Positions 29,570-39,263 of a DNA stretch of 64,000 bases are shown in pieces. Source of the DNA: Methanococcoides methylutens. Its GTDB lineage: Archaea > Halobacteriota > Methanosarcinia > Methanosarcinales > Methanosarcinaceae. The stretch is taken from NCBI RefSeq assembly GCF_000765475.1, contig NZ_JRHO01000009.1:248001-312000 (forward strand), read 5' to 3'. Position 1 is the first letter of the stretch; each line of letters starts with the position of its first letter. The notes beneath the pieces are model-generated. The model was not told the DNA's origin and made no database searches. It saw only the letters and a list, made by a program, of their open reading frames with translations. The position numbers and the translations under genes are program-made.

Positions 29570-30226
29570 TCAGAGCTTGAAACGGGACCCTGCTGCAATA
29601 GGCACAAAAGCATTCGGGAATCTTGTTCTGATGGTATCAATATTCGATGTGCAATGTCCGGCACCTATGAATTTCAGTCCATTCAGCATATTGTATTCCT
29701 GGCTATCATGCAATCCTCCGATGATGCCATGGACATCCCCTTCTGCTGCTGCTGCTCCTACGATAGCTTCCAGTCCCGGGTGTGCACAGCCTGTAATAGC
29801 ATATATCCCGGTATCCGTTTTGAGGATCAGTGACTGCTCCTTCGGCCCATTCCCGAGTTCACCTGTAGAAAAGACGTTGTTGCATATCCTGCATTTTTCG
29901 GTGATCTCGTGTAAGGTTGAATGAGCTGACATCTCATTTTTAAGTTTCTCTGAAAATGATGCAGGGGCATAAATATCGAGGTCAGGGTTAGCATCCAGTA
30001 TTTCCGGAACACCTCCGATATGGTCCCAGTGCTGGTGGGAAAGTACAAGGATGTCGATATCCTCGATCGGGATGTTAAGTGTTGAAAGATTGTTCCTTAA
30101 AGCACAACCGTTCCATCCGGTGTCAAAGAGTATTTTCCGGTCTTCGGTTTCGATATAACAAGAAAATCCCCAGCCCTTTTTGAGACCAGTCTTTGCTTCA
30201 TTGTCATAGACAATGGTAATTTCCAT
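29570..30226 (-). CDS. Metallo-beta-lactamase-fold hydrolase
   Basis: A 218-residue MBL protein with the metal motif LSHQHWDHIGG, an N-terminal FDTGWNG, and ITGCAHPGLEAIV and IGGLHDSQEYN later on. The arrangement matches the DHPPP synthase-like subgroup (7,8-dihydropterin-6-methyl-aminobenzene phosphate synthase and relatives), common in methanogens. The ATG at 30226 overlaps the TGA of the DUF1847 gene by one base, so the two are coupled. The substrate is unknown. Confidence 0.8.
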   Translation of the reverse strand: MEITIVYDNEAKTGLKKGWGFSCYIETEDRKILFDTGWNGCALRNNLSTLNIPIEDIDILVLSHQHWDHIGGVPEILDANPDLDIYAPASFSEKLKNEMSAHSTLHEITEKCRICNNVFSTGELGNGPKEQSLILKTDTGIYAITGCAHPGLEAIVGAAAAEGDVHGIIGGLHDSQEYNMLNGLKFIGAGHCTSNIDTIRTRFPNAFVPIAAGSRFKL

Positions 30227-30798
30227 CAAATTTTCTCCAAGCCGAAACGTTTCTTCAGGTAATATCCGGAATAAAGTGCTCCTGCAGGATTATGTGTGAG
30301 TATCCGGTCCTTTACAATGAATGTAGTAACAGGTGCTTCAGAATGCTTGTTAAACAATATGTCATGACCCATACAGAGTCCTACGATGATGTTAAGTTCG
30401 GTACCTGCACGGTTGAGCATCATTGCCTGTGCAATGGGGTTGCAGGTAGTTTCCCTGCCTTCTCTTATCTTGTCCAGTCCGTATTCTTCCTTGTCTACGC
30501 CACATATCTTGCAGCAGACGGATTCAACAATGAAGTCCTTTTCAAGTATCTTACAAAAGGTTCTGGCCTCGTTCTCAAGCCCCACGCAAAAAGCGACCCC
30601 AAGCTTACGATATCCCATTTCTTTTGCAAAAAGGACCAGCTCTTCAAGCCTTGTTTTCTCCATGTAGAAGTTCGCCTCTATCTTTGAAGCTGCTTTCATC
30701 ATCTCAAGGTCTTCTGAAGCATATTCCGGTTGTACTTCTCTTGGAGTGCAATCTTTTCCCTGTCTGCATCTTCTTGTATCACAGGACGCACATTTCAT
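30226..30798 (-). CDS. DUF1847 cysteine-rich protein
   Basis: A 190-residue protein starting MKCASCDTRRCRQGKDC, a cluster of cysteines likely to bind a metal centre, with further cysteines in VAFCVGLENEARTFC and SVCCKICG, and the block GLCMGHDILFNKHSEAPVTTFIVKDRILTHNP. This is the DUF1847 family, found in anaerobes, with no known function. It lies between two Fe-S ATPase genes upstream and the MBL gene downstream, so it belongs to a metal- or Fe-S-related operon. Confidence 0.82.
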   Translation of the reverse strand: MKCASCDTRRCRQGKDCTPREVQPEYASEDLEMMKAASKIEANFYMEKTRLEELVLFAKEMGYRKLGVAFCVGLENEARTFCKILEKDFIVESVCCKICGVDKEEYGLDKIREGRETTCNPIAQAMMLNRAGTELNIIVGLCMGHDILFNKHSEAPVTTFIVKDRILTHNPAGALYSGYYLKKRFGLEKI

Positions 30799-30836
30799 GA
30801 CCTGTTCACCTCTTAAAAGTTAATCTGTTTTCCGGA

Positions 30837-31706
30837 TCATTGACCTTCACAGAGCTCTGACCTTACCGTTCTCCAGATGTTCCGGAGTTTTTCTGAGAAC
30901 TCATTGTCTTCATATTCAATGATGGTCTTTTTACCGATCATCGCTTTGTTCGGAACTGTATCATATGGAAGTTTTCCTGCTACCATTATGCCATTTTCCT
31001 CACAGGAACTTTCGATCTGCTTTGTGTTCCCTTCATTGATGTTATATTTATTAATACAGACGATTGCCGGTATCCTGAAGTGGTCAGTTACCTGTATGAT
31101 CCTTTCCAGATCGTGTATTCCGGATAAGCTCGGTTCTGTGACAATAAGAGCAAGGTCTGCACCGGTAATGGCTGCTATTACGGGGCATCCGGTTCCGGGT
31201 GGTCCGTCACATATTATAAGCTCGGCCTCCTTCTCATTGGCAAGTGATACTGCATGTTCTTTTACTGCAGTTACCAATTTTCCGCTTGCTTCTTCCCCGA
31301 TCATGAGCTCTGCATGTACCATTGGACCATATCTGGTCATGGAATCAAAAACACTTCCGGATGGGTTATTTATCATCTTGATAGCATTTTCAGGGCAAAC
31401 ATATTCACAGACCCCGCAACCTTCGCATTTGCAACTGTTTATGGAATGGTCTGTATGGATAGCATCAAAATTGCAATTCTCGATACACACGTTGCAGCCG
31501 GTACACTTTTCAGTATCGATATGTGCAATGTCCATTCCGTAGAAATCGGAGGTCTCAATTATCTCAGGCTCCAGGACCAGGTGCAGGTTCGGAGCATCAA
31601 CATCACAGTCCGCAATTATGGCATTCTCTGCCATTGATGCAATTGCAGCGGTGATCGTGGTCTTCCCTGTTCCTCCTTTGCCGCTGATGATCACAAGTTG
31701 CTTCAT
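30837..31706 (-). CDS. MinD/Mrp-family ATPase with inserted 2[4Fe-4S] ferredoxin domain (second)
   Basis: About 289 residues. The deviant Walker A IISGKGGTGKTTITAAIA is at the N-terminus; two ferredoxin clusters are inserted at about residues 60-110 (CTGCNVCIENCNFDAI and CEGCGVCEYVCPENAI), then CDGPPGTGCPV Walker B. This is the COG1149-type P-loop ATPase family. The ATG at 31706 overlaps the TGA of the paired upstream gene as ATGA. Such paired proteins may form a heterodimer handling Fe-S clusters or cluster-loaded partners such as the NifX proteins; this role is inferred. Confidence 0.88.
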   Translation of the reverse strand: MKQLVIISGKGGTGKTTITAAIASMAENAIIADCDVDAPNLHLVLEPEIIETSDFYGMDIAHIDTEKCTGCNVCIENCNFDAIHTDHSINSCKCEGCGVCEYVCPENAIKMINNPSGSVFDSMTRYGPMVHAELMIGEEASGKLVTAVKEHAVSLANEKEAELIICDGPPGTGCPVIAAITGADLALIVTEPSLSGIHDLERIIQVTDHFRIPAIVCINKYNINEGNTKQIESSCEENGIMVAGKLPYDTVPNKAMIGKKTIIEYEDNEFSEKLRNIWRTVRSELCEGQ

Positions 31707-32560
31707 GCTTCTATCTCCCTGCCATATCTGTCCTGTATCGAGCTGTAGAGTTGTATGAACTTTTCTTTCCAATGTTCCATTTCCTGCACAAATGGTATCC
31801 CTTCCGAATACAATTGCGCTATCTTTGTGTCATGTGGTATCTTCATCAGTATCTCTACATTTTCGCTCATGCAAAAATCTTCAACACTATTATCACCGCT
31901 ACCACTTCTGTTGATGATTATCCCGTGTGGGATCTCAAGTGTTCGAACTACTTCCACTGCCAGCTTCAGGTCATGCAATCCAAAAGGAGTGGGTTCTGTA
32001 ACAAGGATGCAGTAGTCAACATCCTCAAGTGTTGTCAGGACCGGACATGCGGTTCCTGGCGGTGCATCAATGATGGCTGTCTTGTCAGGATCGATGTTCT
32101 TCTTAAGCTCACTGATCACAGGTGATGCCATAGTTTGTCCGATGTCCAGTAAACCTTCGTAGAGTTCAGGGCTTTTTTTATCATCTCCGGAAGTTTTCCT
32201 TATGATCCCTGTGACTATCTCATGTTCCTGTATGGCTCCTTCAGGACAGACCATAATGCATCCTCCGCAGCTGTGGCATAATGTCGGGAACGTCAGGATC
32301 TTGTTCGGGAGGGTTGCGATCGCGTTGAAACGACAGAAGTCAGAACATTTCTTACAATATGTGCAGTTCTCTTCCACAATTTCAGGGATCATGGATGTTA
32401 CTTCTGTGAGCTGATCCAGTTCCTTATTGAGGAACAGGTTGCAGTTTGGTTCTTCAACGTCACAGTCTATTAACTGAGCGTCCTGAAGCGAAAGGGCAAG
32501 GTTCACAGCTACGGTAGTTTTGCCGGTACCGCCTTTTCCGCTTGCTATGGCAATCTTCAT
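31703..32560 (-). CDS. MinD/Mrp-family ATPase with inserted 2[4Fe-4S] ferredoxin domain (first)
   Basis: A 285-residue paralogue of the next gene with IASGKGGTGKTTVAVNLALSL at the start, ferredoxin-like cysteines in CTYCKKCSDFCRFNAI and CHSCGGCIMVCPEGAI, and IDAPPGTACPV as Walker B. It starts eight bases downstream of the NifX-type gene and its stop overlaps the next start, so the three are cotranscribed. Two non-identical ATPases with ferredoxin inserts side by side suggest a heteromeric complex. Confidence 0.88.
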   Translation of the reverse strand: MKIAIASGKGGTGKTTVAVNLALSLQDAQLIDCDVEEPNCNLFLNKELDQLTEVTSMIPEIVEENCTYCKKCSDFCRFNAIATLPNKILTFPTLCHSCGGCIMVCPEGAIQEHEIVTGIIRKTSGDDKKSPELYEGLLDIGQTMASPVISELKKNIDPDKTAIIDAPPGTACPVLTTLEDVDYCILVTEPTPFGLHDLKLAVEVVRTLEIPHGIIINRSGSGDNSVEDFCMSENVEILMKIPHDTKIAQLYSEGIPFVQEMEHWKEKFIQLYSSIQDRYGREIEA

Positions 32561-32568
32561 GATATCAT

Positions 32569-32946
32569 TCAGTGTTGGTGATCATGGTCGTGATCGTGTC
32601 CCTGGCAGACATTCTCACTGTTTGGACTTGCAAGGTTGCCTTCTTTCCAATCGCCGATCGCTGTTTCTACAGTTCCCTGTGCTCCAACGAAGACCTCGAT
32701 CCCAAATTCCGAGAACATGTTAACAGCTTTTGTTCCAAGTCCTCCACAAAGCATTACATGGACACCTGCTTCTGATAGTAGTTCCGGTGGCAGTCCAACG
32801 CCTCCGTTGTGCTGGCTTGTGTTCTCTACGATCTGGACCTCATCTGTTTCTGTATCCAGTACAGTATAGACCGGAACCATTCCAAAGTGCTGTCCGACAT
32901 TATCTTCCAATCCACCAGTTTTTGCAGAAGGTACGCATACTTTCAT
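32569..32946 (-). CDS. NifX/NifB-type cofactor-binding protein (proximal copy) with His-rich tail
   Basis: A 125-residue NifX-fold protein: VCVPSAKTGGLEDNVGQHFGMVPVYTVLD, SQHNGGVGLPPELL, VMLCGGLGTKAV and VGAQGTVETAIGDW. It ends with a histidine- and aspartate-rich tail (GHDHDHDHQH) likely to bind metal, absent from the distal copy at 29092-29472. It is the first gene of the minus-strand operon that runs down to 29092, and a promoter should lie in the 32947-33000 region. Confidence 0.85.
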   Translation of the reverse strand: MKVCVPSAKTGGLEDNVGQHFGMVPVYTVLDTETDEVQIVENTSQHNGGVGLPPELLSEAGVHVMLCGGLGTKAVNMFSEFGIEVFVGAQGTVETAIGDWKEGNLASPNSENVCQGHDHDHDHQH

Positions 32947-33342
32947 CTTTTTACCTCGTATATTTTTAATTTTGATGTATTATGCTCATATACGATGAAG
33001 TATTTAAAGTTGATGGGAAACATTGATATATTTACTCTCATCTGTACATTTCCATCTTTTAAAAAACACTTTCTGATGTATTCCTGTTTCTATAGGGCTG
33101 GATCTGGATCTCTGAAATCCTGTGTATCCGAATGGATCCTGATGATAGTCAATTTTTGATTTTGAAGGATGCCGATAAAAATGTAATGAATATGGATAAG
33201 CTAAGGGTGAAGCTCAGAATAGAATAAAACCAAATAAAAAGTTCAAACAGAATTAATTTGCAGAAGATATACTACGGACAAAATAAAGTTCAAATACTTA
33301 ACGAATTAAAAAAAGAAATTAAAGAAAAAAAGAATTGGACAA
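32947..33342. other. Intergenic region of 396 bases
   Basis: An AT-rich stretch between the mtbA-type gene's stop and the head of the NifX/MinD operon. It must carry the promoter of the NifX operon near its left edge (AATTTTGATGTATTATGC region, 32969-32988) and the transcription end of the methyltransferase gene near its right edge, where A-rich sequence at 33300-33335 reads as a U-rich tract on the minus strand. I see no convincing gene or RNA. Confidence 0.4.
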
Positions 33343-34374
33343 TTAGTATGTCCAAGTCTTTGCTACTTCGATCATTGCCTGGAGGTTCTCGGTTGGGGTC
33401 TGGCTTACGATACCACAGCCAGGTGCGAGAAGTCCCTTGCCATCGAGTTCCTTGAGTACTCTCTCGGACTCTGCTTTGACGTTTGCGACGTCTGTGTTCC
33501 AGAGGCAGTTGACTGGGTCGAGGTTACCTACGATGAGTGCCTTCTCGACTTTGCTGACTGCTGTTGCTGCGTTAACGTTCTGGTCAACACTGATTGCGTC
33601 TACACCACAGGTTTCCATGAGTGCAAGACCTTCGGTTGTGTCACCGCAGATGTGGAGTACAGCTGGTACACCACGCTCGTGGAGTGCGTCAATGAGCTTC
33701 TGGTGGAATGGTACTACGAACTTTGCGTAGAAGTCTGCACCGATAAGCTGGTAGCTTGCTGTTGGGTCAATGATGGAGAATACGCTTGCGCCGTTGTCGA
33801 CCTGTGCGAGTGCGTACTTGATTGCGAAGTCGGTTGTGAACTCCATGATCTCAAGACCGTATGCTTCCTTTGTCATGATGTCCATAAACCAGGAGTCACC
33901 GGTGATGTGCTGTGCAAGTGAGAAAGGACCGATCATACTTCCGATGATTGGGACTTCTTCTCCATACTTGTCAGCGAGGATCTTGATTGACTCGAGGACT
34001 ACGGATGTTCTCTTGCTTGTGTCTGTAACATCGTATCCTTCGAACTGCTTGAGGTCGTCGAGGCTGTTTACAACGTGGGTGATGACGGATGGCTGCTGTA
34101 CCTTTGTACCGTCCTTGATTCCACTGCCGAAGAACTCTGCTTCTGCGGTGATGTCGAATGGGACACGGATTGCTTCGAAACCGATTTCTGTGTGACCTGC
34201 TTCTGCGAGTGCAGCAAGCTGTGCCGCATCATAGTTTGCTTCTGGCCAGAAAACACCGATTTTTTCCATCTGGTCTACTGTTCCGGTCTGTGTGACACAG
34301 ATAGCTGGCATTCTGTCAACTTTCTCTCCATTCAGTACGCGGATTAATCTTTCCTTCTGTGTGTATTCGGACAT
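33343..34374 (-). CDS. mtbA: Methylcobamide:coenzyme M methyltransferase, MtbA/MtaA type
   Basis: A 343-residue zinc methyltransferase of the uroporphyrinogen decarboxylase fold. The zinc ligands fit HICGDTTEGLALMETCG and the later LAPGCGIVSQTP (His-x-Cys and Cys). It starts EYTQKERLIRVLNGEKVDRMPA. These enzymes transfer the methyl group from a methylated corrinoid protein to coenzyme M. MtbA (methylamines) and MtaA (methanol) are close paralogues; I choose MtbA because it lies beside the pyl operon, but this is inference. AAGGAGA is six bases upstream of the ATG. Confidence 0.82.
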   Translation of the reverse strand: MSEYTQKERLIRVLNGEKVDRMPAICVTQTGTVDQMEKIGVFWPEANYDAAQLAALAEAGHTEIGFEAIRVPFDITAEAEFFGSGIKDGTKVQQPSVITHVVNSLDDLKQFEGYDVTDTSKRTSVVLESIKILADKYGEEVPIIGSMIGPFSLAQHITGDSWFMDIMTKEAYGLEIMEFTTDFAIKYALAQVDNGASVFSIIDPTASYQLIGADFYAKFVVPFHQKLIDALHERGVPAVLHICGDTTEGLALMETCGVDAISVDQNVNAATAVSKVEKALIVGNLDPVNCLWNTDVANVKAESERVLKELDGKGLLAPGCGIVSQTPTENLQAMIEVAKTWTY

Positions 34375-34437
34375 TTACATTCTCCTTACTTTAAATCCTT
34401 TATAATCGCTAGAAAGGTACATACGCTATGTATTTGC

Positions 34438-34453
34438 CATATATATACCTTTT
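34438..34453 (-). promoter_or_regulatory. Promoter of the mtbA-type gene
   Basis: On the minus strand, AAAGGTATATATATGG combines a purine-rich BRE with a strong TATA box. It lies about 65 bases upstream of the ATG, so transcription would start near 34415 and leave a leader of about 40 bases with a good Shine-Dalgarno. It is not shared with pylD, which reads toward it. Confidence 0.6.
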
Positions 34454-34580
34454 TGTTTGGAAAAAATCAACTGCAATAGTCGCATTAGACAAGTATTATG
34501 GATTTATTATGTTGATTTCAGGCATGTTTTTAGCAGGCATTTTTTTCCTGCCAAAGCATAACGCCTATTTTAGTAACTTC

Positions 34581-35360
34581 TTAGAAAACTGAATAGAGCA
34601 TTGCTGCTACTCCAATTACCAGTGGTTCCATTACAAGGTCGATATCATACTTTTCAACAAGTTCATCCGGTAGGGCGCATGGGATCCCGGGCGTTGATAC
34701 AAGACAGCGTTCTGCGATCATTCCTTCTGATATGGTATTTGCATTTGGTGTTGCCTCAAAGACCATTGAGAACTTCCTTGGTTTGTCAACATCATATGCC
34801 TTCACGCCAAGCTCTTCAATTGCCTTGTTCATGAAATCGGTGTTCGGATCACAAGCATATACGTTGAATCCCTTTTCTACAAGATGTGACGCGCCGGCAT
34901 AACCCACACGTCCAAGACCTATGACCAGTACATCCTTTGAATCAGTGTGCTTGTATCTTGAAGCTATTTCCGAGTAGATCACGCCGGTGCATACATGGTT
35001 GGTTGCTATCTTACCGTTCCTAAGGTTATGGGCAATGAAAATGTGGTCATCTGCCATTAGTATGATGTCTGCACCACCTGCTACTGCCTGATGGTATCCT
35101 GTTATGTCAGGATGTTCGGTAATAAAACCTTCAAGACCGAAATATTCGGTTATTGCAAGCAGGGATGCTGAGAAATTCCCGATTATGCCGTTTCCGGAAG
35201 TTATGGGTACGATCCCTACTTTCTGGGAGCTGGGGGTCGTACCATAGACGGCTTCACACATCTGTGCAATATCCATTCCGGTGGCTTCTTTGATGATGTT
35301 ATTGTTCATGTTGAGCTTGTTCAACAGGTCTTCCAGGTCTTCAGGTGTCAATAGTGCCAT
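34581..35360 (-). CDS. pylD: Pyrrolysine biosynthesis protein PylD
   Basis: A 259-residue enzyme. The C-terminal half has a Rossmann-type NAD site, DVLVIGLGRVGYAGASHLVEKGFNVYACD, near residue 143-170; the N-terminal half has KEATGMDIAQMCEAVYG and PITSGNGIIGNFSASLLAI. PylD oxidises the terminal amine of 3-methylornithyl-lysine and closes the ring to give pyrrolysine. It is the last gene of pylSBCD, 12 bases after pylC. Confidence 0.95.
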   Translation of the reverse strand: MALLTPEDLEDLLNKLNMNNNIIKEATGMDIAQMCEAVYGTTPSSQKVGIVPITSGNGIIGNFSASLLAITEYFGLEGFITEHPDITGYHQAVAGGADIILMADDHIFIAHNLRNGKIATNHVCTGVIYSEIASRYKHTDSKDVLVIGLGRVGYAGASHLVEKGFNVYACDPNTDFMNKAIEELGVKAYDVDKPRKFSMVFEATPNANTISEGMIAERCLVSTPGIPCALPDELVEKYDIDLVMEPLVIGVAAMLYSVF

Positions 35361-35372
35361 AGTGATTACCTC

Positions 35373-36455
35373 TTAAAATCCATAATGTTGTCCGATATAT
35401 GCAATTCCTCTGTTACGTACGACTTGTACTTCCTCTTCATCGATGCCTTTCGAGATGAGGGTGAATACAGTATCCTTCCCGTCAGACCTGAATATTTCAA
35501 GTTCGTTCTCCTCATGGAATAGGTCATAGCTGTTTCCCATGGACAGGACGTGTTCTCCAACGGGTATGAGTTCCCCCTCTTTCAGTAATAAGTGCTCAAA
35601 GATACAGTATCCTTTTTCAGGTGCTTTTTCTATCTCAGTTACGCCATCAGTAAATGCCTGCATCAGCATCTCTACAAGGTTGATGCCACTTGAATGGTAT
35701 ACGGCCGTTGGTGTCTGGCTTGGGAAACGGGCATCGATCTCGAGAACTTTAAGTCCCCTGTCGGAAGCTATCGCCTCTACATCCATGATACCTTTCAGGT
35801 TGAGGTTGGCAGCAAGCTGGTATGATATCTGCCTGAATTCAGGGTCGTGGTCGATAGGCGTAATCATATGACAATCGTAGGTATCATCGATATGTACCTT
35901 TGTTTCCTTCACCACTGCAAAATGCTTGCCATCACCGATGATCTCCAGTGATACAACATCGCCTTCCAGATATTCCTCGATCATCATGGAAGGGTCGATC
36001 CCTTCAAGTTCACTATCGTCGTAGATTATCTTGGTTCCGATGCTGCTGCTTTCACAGGGAGGTTTTACAAAATATGGTGGTTGGGATGGTTTGTCATCCG
36101 GAGTTGGTACTCCTATTGATACAAAATATTCCTTGGACCTGTTCTTGTCCATACTGATGTGGTATGCATCAAAATCAAAAAGAATGGGACAATCCAGCTT
36201 GCTGCTGATATCCCTTATGAAGTTCAGGGTATTAAGGTTCTCATTTACCGGTATTATGGCATCGACTTCCCTTGAGATGTCGATGAACTTTTCCGGTTCC
36301 TCAATTATGTCAAAACAGTAGAATTCGTCAACAACATTGCTGATAAGGGGCTTCTCGTTCCGGTCTATCAGAACAACATTCATCCCCGCTTTCCTGGCAA
36401 GGTAGTTCACTTCGAATCCCTGTAGCTTGCCTCCTATTAAACAGATCGTCGTCAT
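35373..36455 (-). CDS. pylC: Pyrrolysine biosynthesis protein PylC
   Basis: A 360-residue ATP-grasp ligase. It begins with a dinucleotide-like ICLIGGKLQGFEVNYLARKAG; ATP-grasp features include PPYFVKPPCESSSIGTKIIYDD, MMIEEYLEGDVVSLEIIGDG and GLKVLEIDARFPSQTPTAVY. PylC joins 3-methylornithine to the side-chain amine of lysine. Its ATG begins one base after the TAG stop of pylB, so translation is probably coupled. Confidence 0.95.
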   Translation of the reverse strand: MTTICLIGGKLQGFEVNYLARKAGMNVVLIDRNEKPLISNVVDEFYCFDIIEEPEKFIDISREVDAIIPVNENLNTLNFIRDISSKLDCPILFDFDAYHISMDKNRSKEYFVSIGVPTPDDKPSQPPYFVKPPCESSSIGTKIIYDDSELEGIDPSMMIEEYLEGDVVSLEIIGDGKHFAVVKETKVHIDDTYDCHMITPIDHDPEFRQISYQLAANLNLKGIMDVEAIASDRGLKVLEIDARFPSQTPTAVYHSSGINLVEMLMQAFTDGVTEIEKAPEKGYCIFEHLLLKEGELIPVGEHVLSMGNSYDLFHEENELEIFRSDGKDTVFTLISKGIDEEEVQVVRNRGIAYIGQHYGF

Positions 36456-36456
36456 C

Positions 36457-37509
36457 CTATCGCCCCAACAACTTCTCGAACTCGCTTTGTTCGGCGGGCT
36501 CCATGCCCATTGTCTTCAGTCTGGCGATTACGCTCTTGACATCCCTGTCCCTCTCGGCATGTTCCCTGTCGTAGTTCACGACACCTTCGAGGGATGAGTT
36601 GGAAGATATTATGGATGTGACCACGTTTGCTCCTGCGTTGAGCCTGTGAACCATTCCATCGATCCCTTCAAGGTCAAGTGATGCTGGAATAAGCTTGTCC
36701 GGGTAGAGCAGGCGGAGTATTGAGATGATCTTCAGCTCTGATGAGCTGTCCCTTATTTCCTTTCCTTCCAGTGGTGTTCCCTGCTGTGGGAGGAATGTCA
36801 TCACACGCACCATGTCTGGATTGGATGTTGCCAGTCCCCTTAATGATATGATCGTGGATTCAATGTCTGGCTCGACCTCTGTCAGGATGCCGTCCTCAAC
36901 ACAATAGCCGATCCTTTTAGCATGGTTCCTTGAATTGATCCTGCCTTCAAATGATTGCTCGACCCTTAGTTGCTTGTACAGTTCCATGTCATATGTTTCC
37001 TGATACAAGGCAAGGAAATTAGCACCGTTGTCCCTGAGCATTTCAAGGGTATCGTTGTCAACAACTCCGGGGGATATCATGATCGGCTTTCCGACCTCTT
37101 CCCTCACGGTCCTGACAAACTCTGCCAGTCGTTCAGGTTTGTTGTGGAAGTATGGGTCTTCTCCCATTGTGAGGTCGACCATGTGCACATCTTCTGTCTT
37201 GATCACCTGGCAGATCTTCCTGATATCTTCTACGCTAAGACGGTATCTGTCAATTTCATTTGCATTCCGATAATAACAGAATGTGCATTTGTTCTTGCAG
37301 TATGTAGAGAAGTACACAAAGCTGTACATGAACACCTTATTTCCGAAGAAATGGTCCCTGATACGTCGTGCCACATAGTGCAGCTTTTCAATTTCATCAG
37401 GGCTTTGTGTTTCAAGAAGTCTCCTGATATCATCATCGGACAACTCTGACCCGTCTATGATCTGCTCTGCATAGTTGTCAAGGTCTTCGTTATCCATGTT
37501 ATTAAACAA
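36457..37509 (-). CDS. pylB: Pyrrolysine biosynthesis protein PylB (3-methylornithine synthase)
   Basis: About 350 residues of the radical SAM superfamily; the cluster motif is CKNKCTFCYY. PylB rearranges lysine to 3-methylornithine. A TTG start at 37509 is proposed: AGGTGA lies five bases upstream, and the extra four residues match the length I recall for the M. barkeri enzyme, which starts four residues before the equivalent Met. ATG 37497 is the alternative but has no Shine-Dalgarno nearby. The stop is TAG, the codon this cassette decodes as pyrrolysine; read-through would give a frame unlike protein, so TAG should terminate here. Confidence 0.93.
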   Translation of the reverse strand: MFNNMDNEDLDNYAEQIIDGSELSDDDIRRLLETQSPDEIEKLHYVARRIRDHFFGNKVFMYSFVYFSTYCKNKCTFCYYRNANEIDRYRLSVEDIRKICQVIKTEDVHMVDLTMGEDPYFHNKPERLAEFVRTVREEVGKPIMISPGVVDNDTLEMLRDNGANFLALYQETYDMELYKQLRVEQSFEGRINSRNHAKRIGYCVEDGILTEVEPDIESTIISLRGLATSNPDMVRVMTFLPQQGTPLEGKEIRDSSSELKIISILRLLYPDKLIPASLDLEGIDGMVHRLNAGANVVTSIISSNSSLEGVVNYDREHAERDRDVKSVIARLKTMGMEPAEQSEFEKLLGR

Positions 37510-37519
37510 GATGTTCACC

Positions 37520-38773
<1,254 letters not shown>

Positions 38774-38870
38774 CTATTGCGAAGTACTTCATATTATCAT
38801 CATCCTTTACTTACGCACGATGTTTGTCACATCATGGCGCTATATGTTTTAATGGAAAGCCATGTCCATC

Positions 38871-38942
38871 TGGCGGAAACTCCGGGAATCTAACCCGGCT
38901 GAACGGATTTAGAGTCCGTTCGATCTACATGATCAAGTCTCC
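38871..38942 (-). tRNA. pylT: tRNA-Pyl (CUA anticodon)
   Basis: Read on the minus strand, the gene folds into the unusual pyrrolysine tRNA: seven-base acceptor GGAGACT/AGTTTCC, a single base between acceptor and D stems, D stem GATC/GATC with a five-base loop, a six-base anticodon stem AACGGA/TCCGTT with loop CTCTAAA (anticodon CTA), a three-base variable loop, and T stem CCGGG/CCCGG. The CCA end is encoded (38871-38873). This amber-decoding tRNA is read at in-frame UAG codons of methylamine methyltransferases. Confidence 0.97.
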
Positions 38943-39263
38943 ATATTGTGTATGCTAAATGGTTATGGATACTCTGGCTTTCCTTACATATTCGTGGTAG
39001 TCATTTGGTGGATATAATACCCAATGAAACCACTGATACACTCTCATTGCTGGGTTCCATATTTAACAATTTCGGATTAATTGTTTTTTATGCAATTCAT
39101 ATCTGTGAACATTTGCAGTTGTCCAATTTTAGTAATTGTATGGTATGTTTGCTATAGATGCCGTTTCTTCGAAAAAAACTGTTCGGAAATACAATGTCGG
39201 AGTTTCTAAAGAAAAGTTTACATAAATTAATATAGCTTTTGTTCATATCATAGCACGATTAAT
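38943..39263. other. Intergenic region between pylT and cobD
   Basis: A 321-base stretch with the divergent promoters of pylT (minus) and the cobamide cluster (plus). TTACATAAATTAATATAG at 39217-39234 could serve the cobD copy. No clear TATA box is seen at the expected distance upstream of the tRNA gene (the best is a weak CATTTAG), so the pylT promoter remains unlocated. No coding signal is convincing. Confidence 0.4.

Noticed and set aside
33130-33180. C/D-box small RNA near CCTGATGATAG
   Set aside because: The C box lacks the purine at its first position and no D box or guide arrangement is convincing.
36200-36459. Read-through of the pylB TAG as pyrrolysine insertion
   Set aside because: The downstream frame overlaps pylC out of phase and gives a sequence unlike PylB relatives; PylB already has its normal length, so TAG should be a stop.
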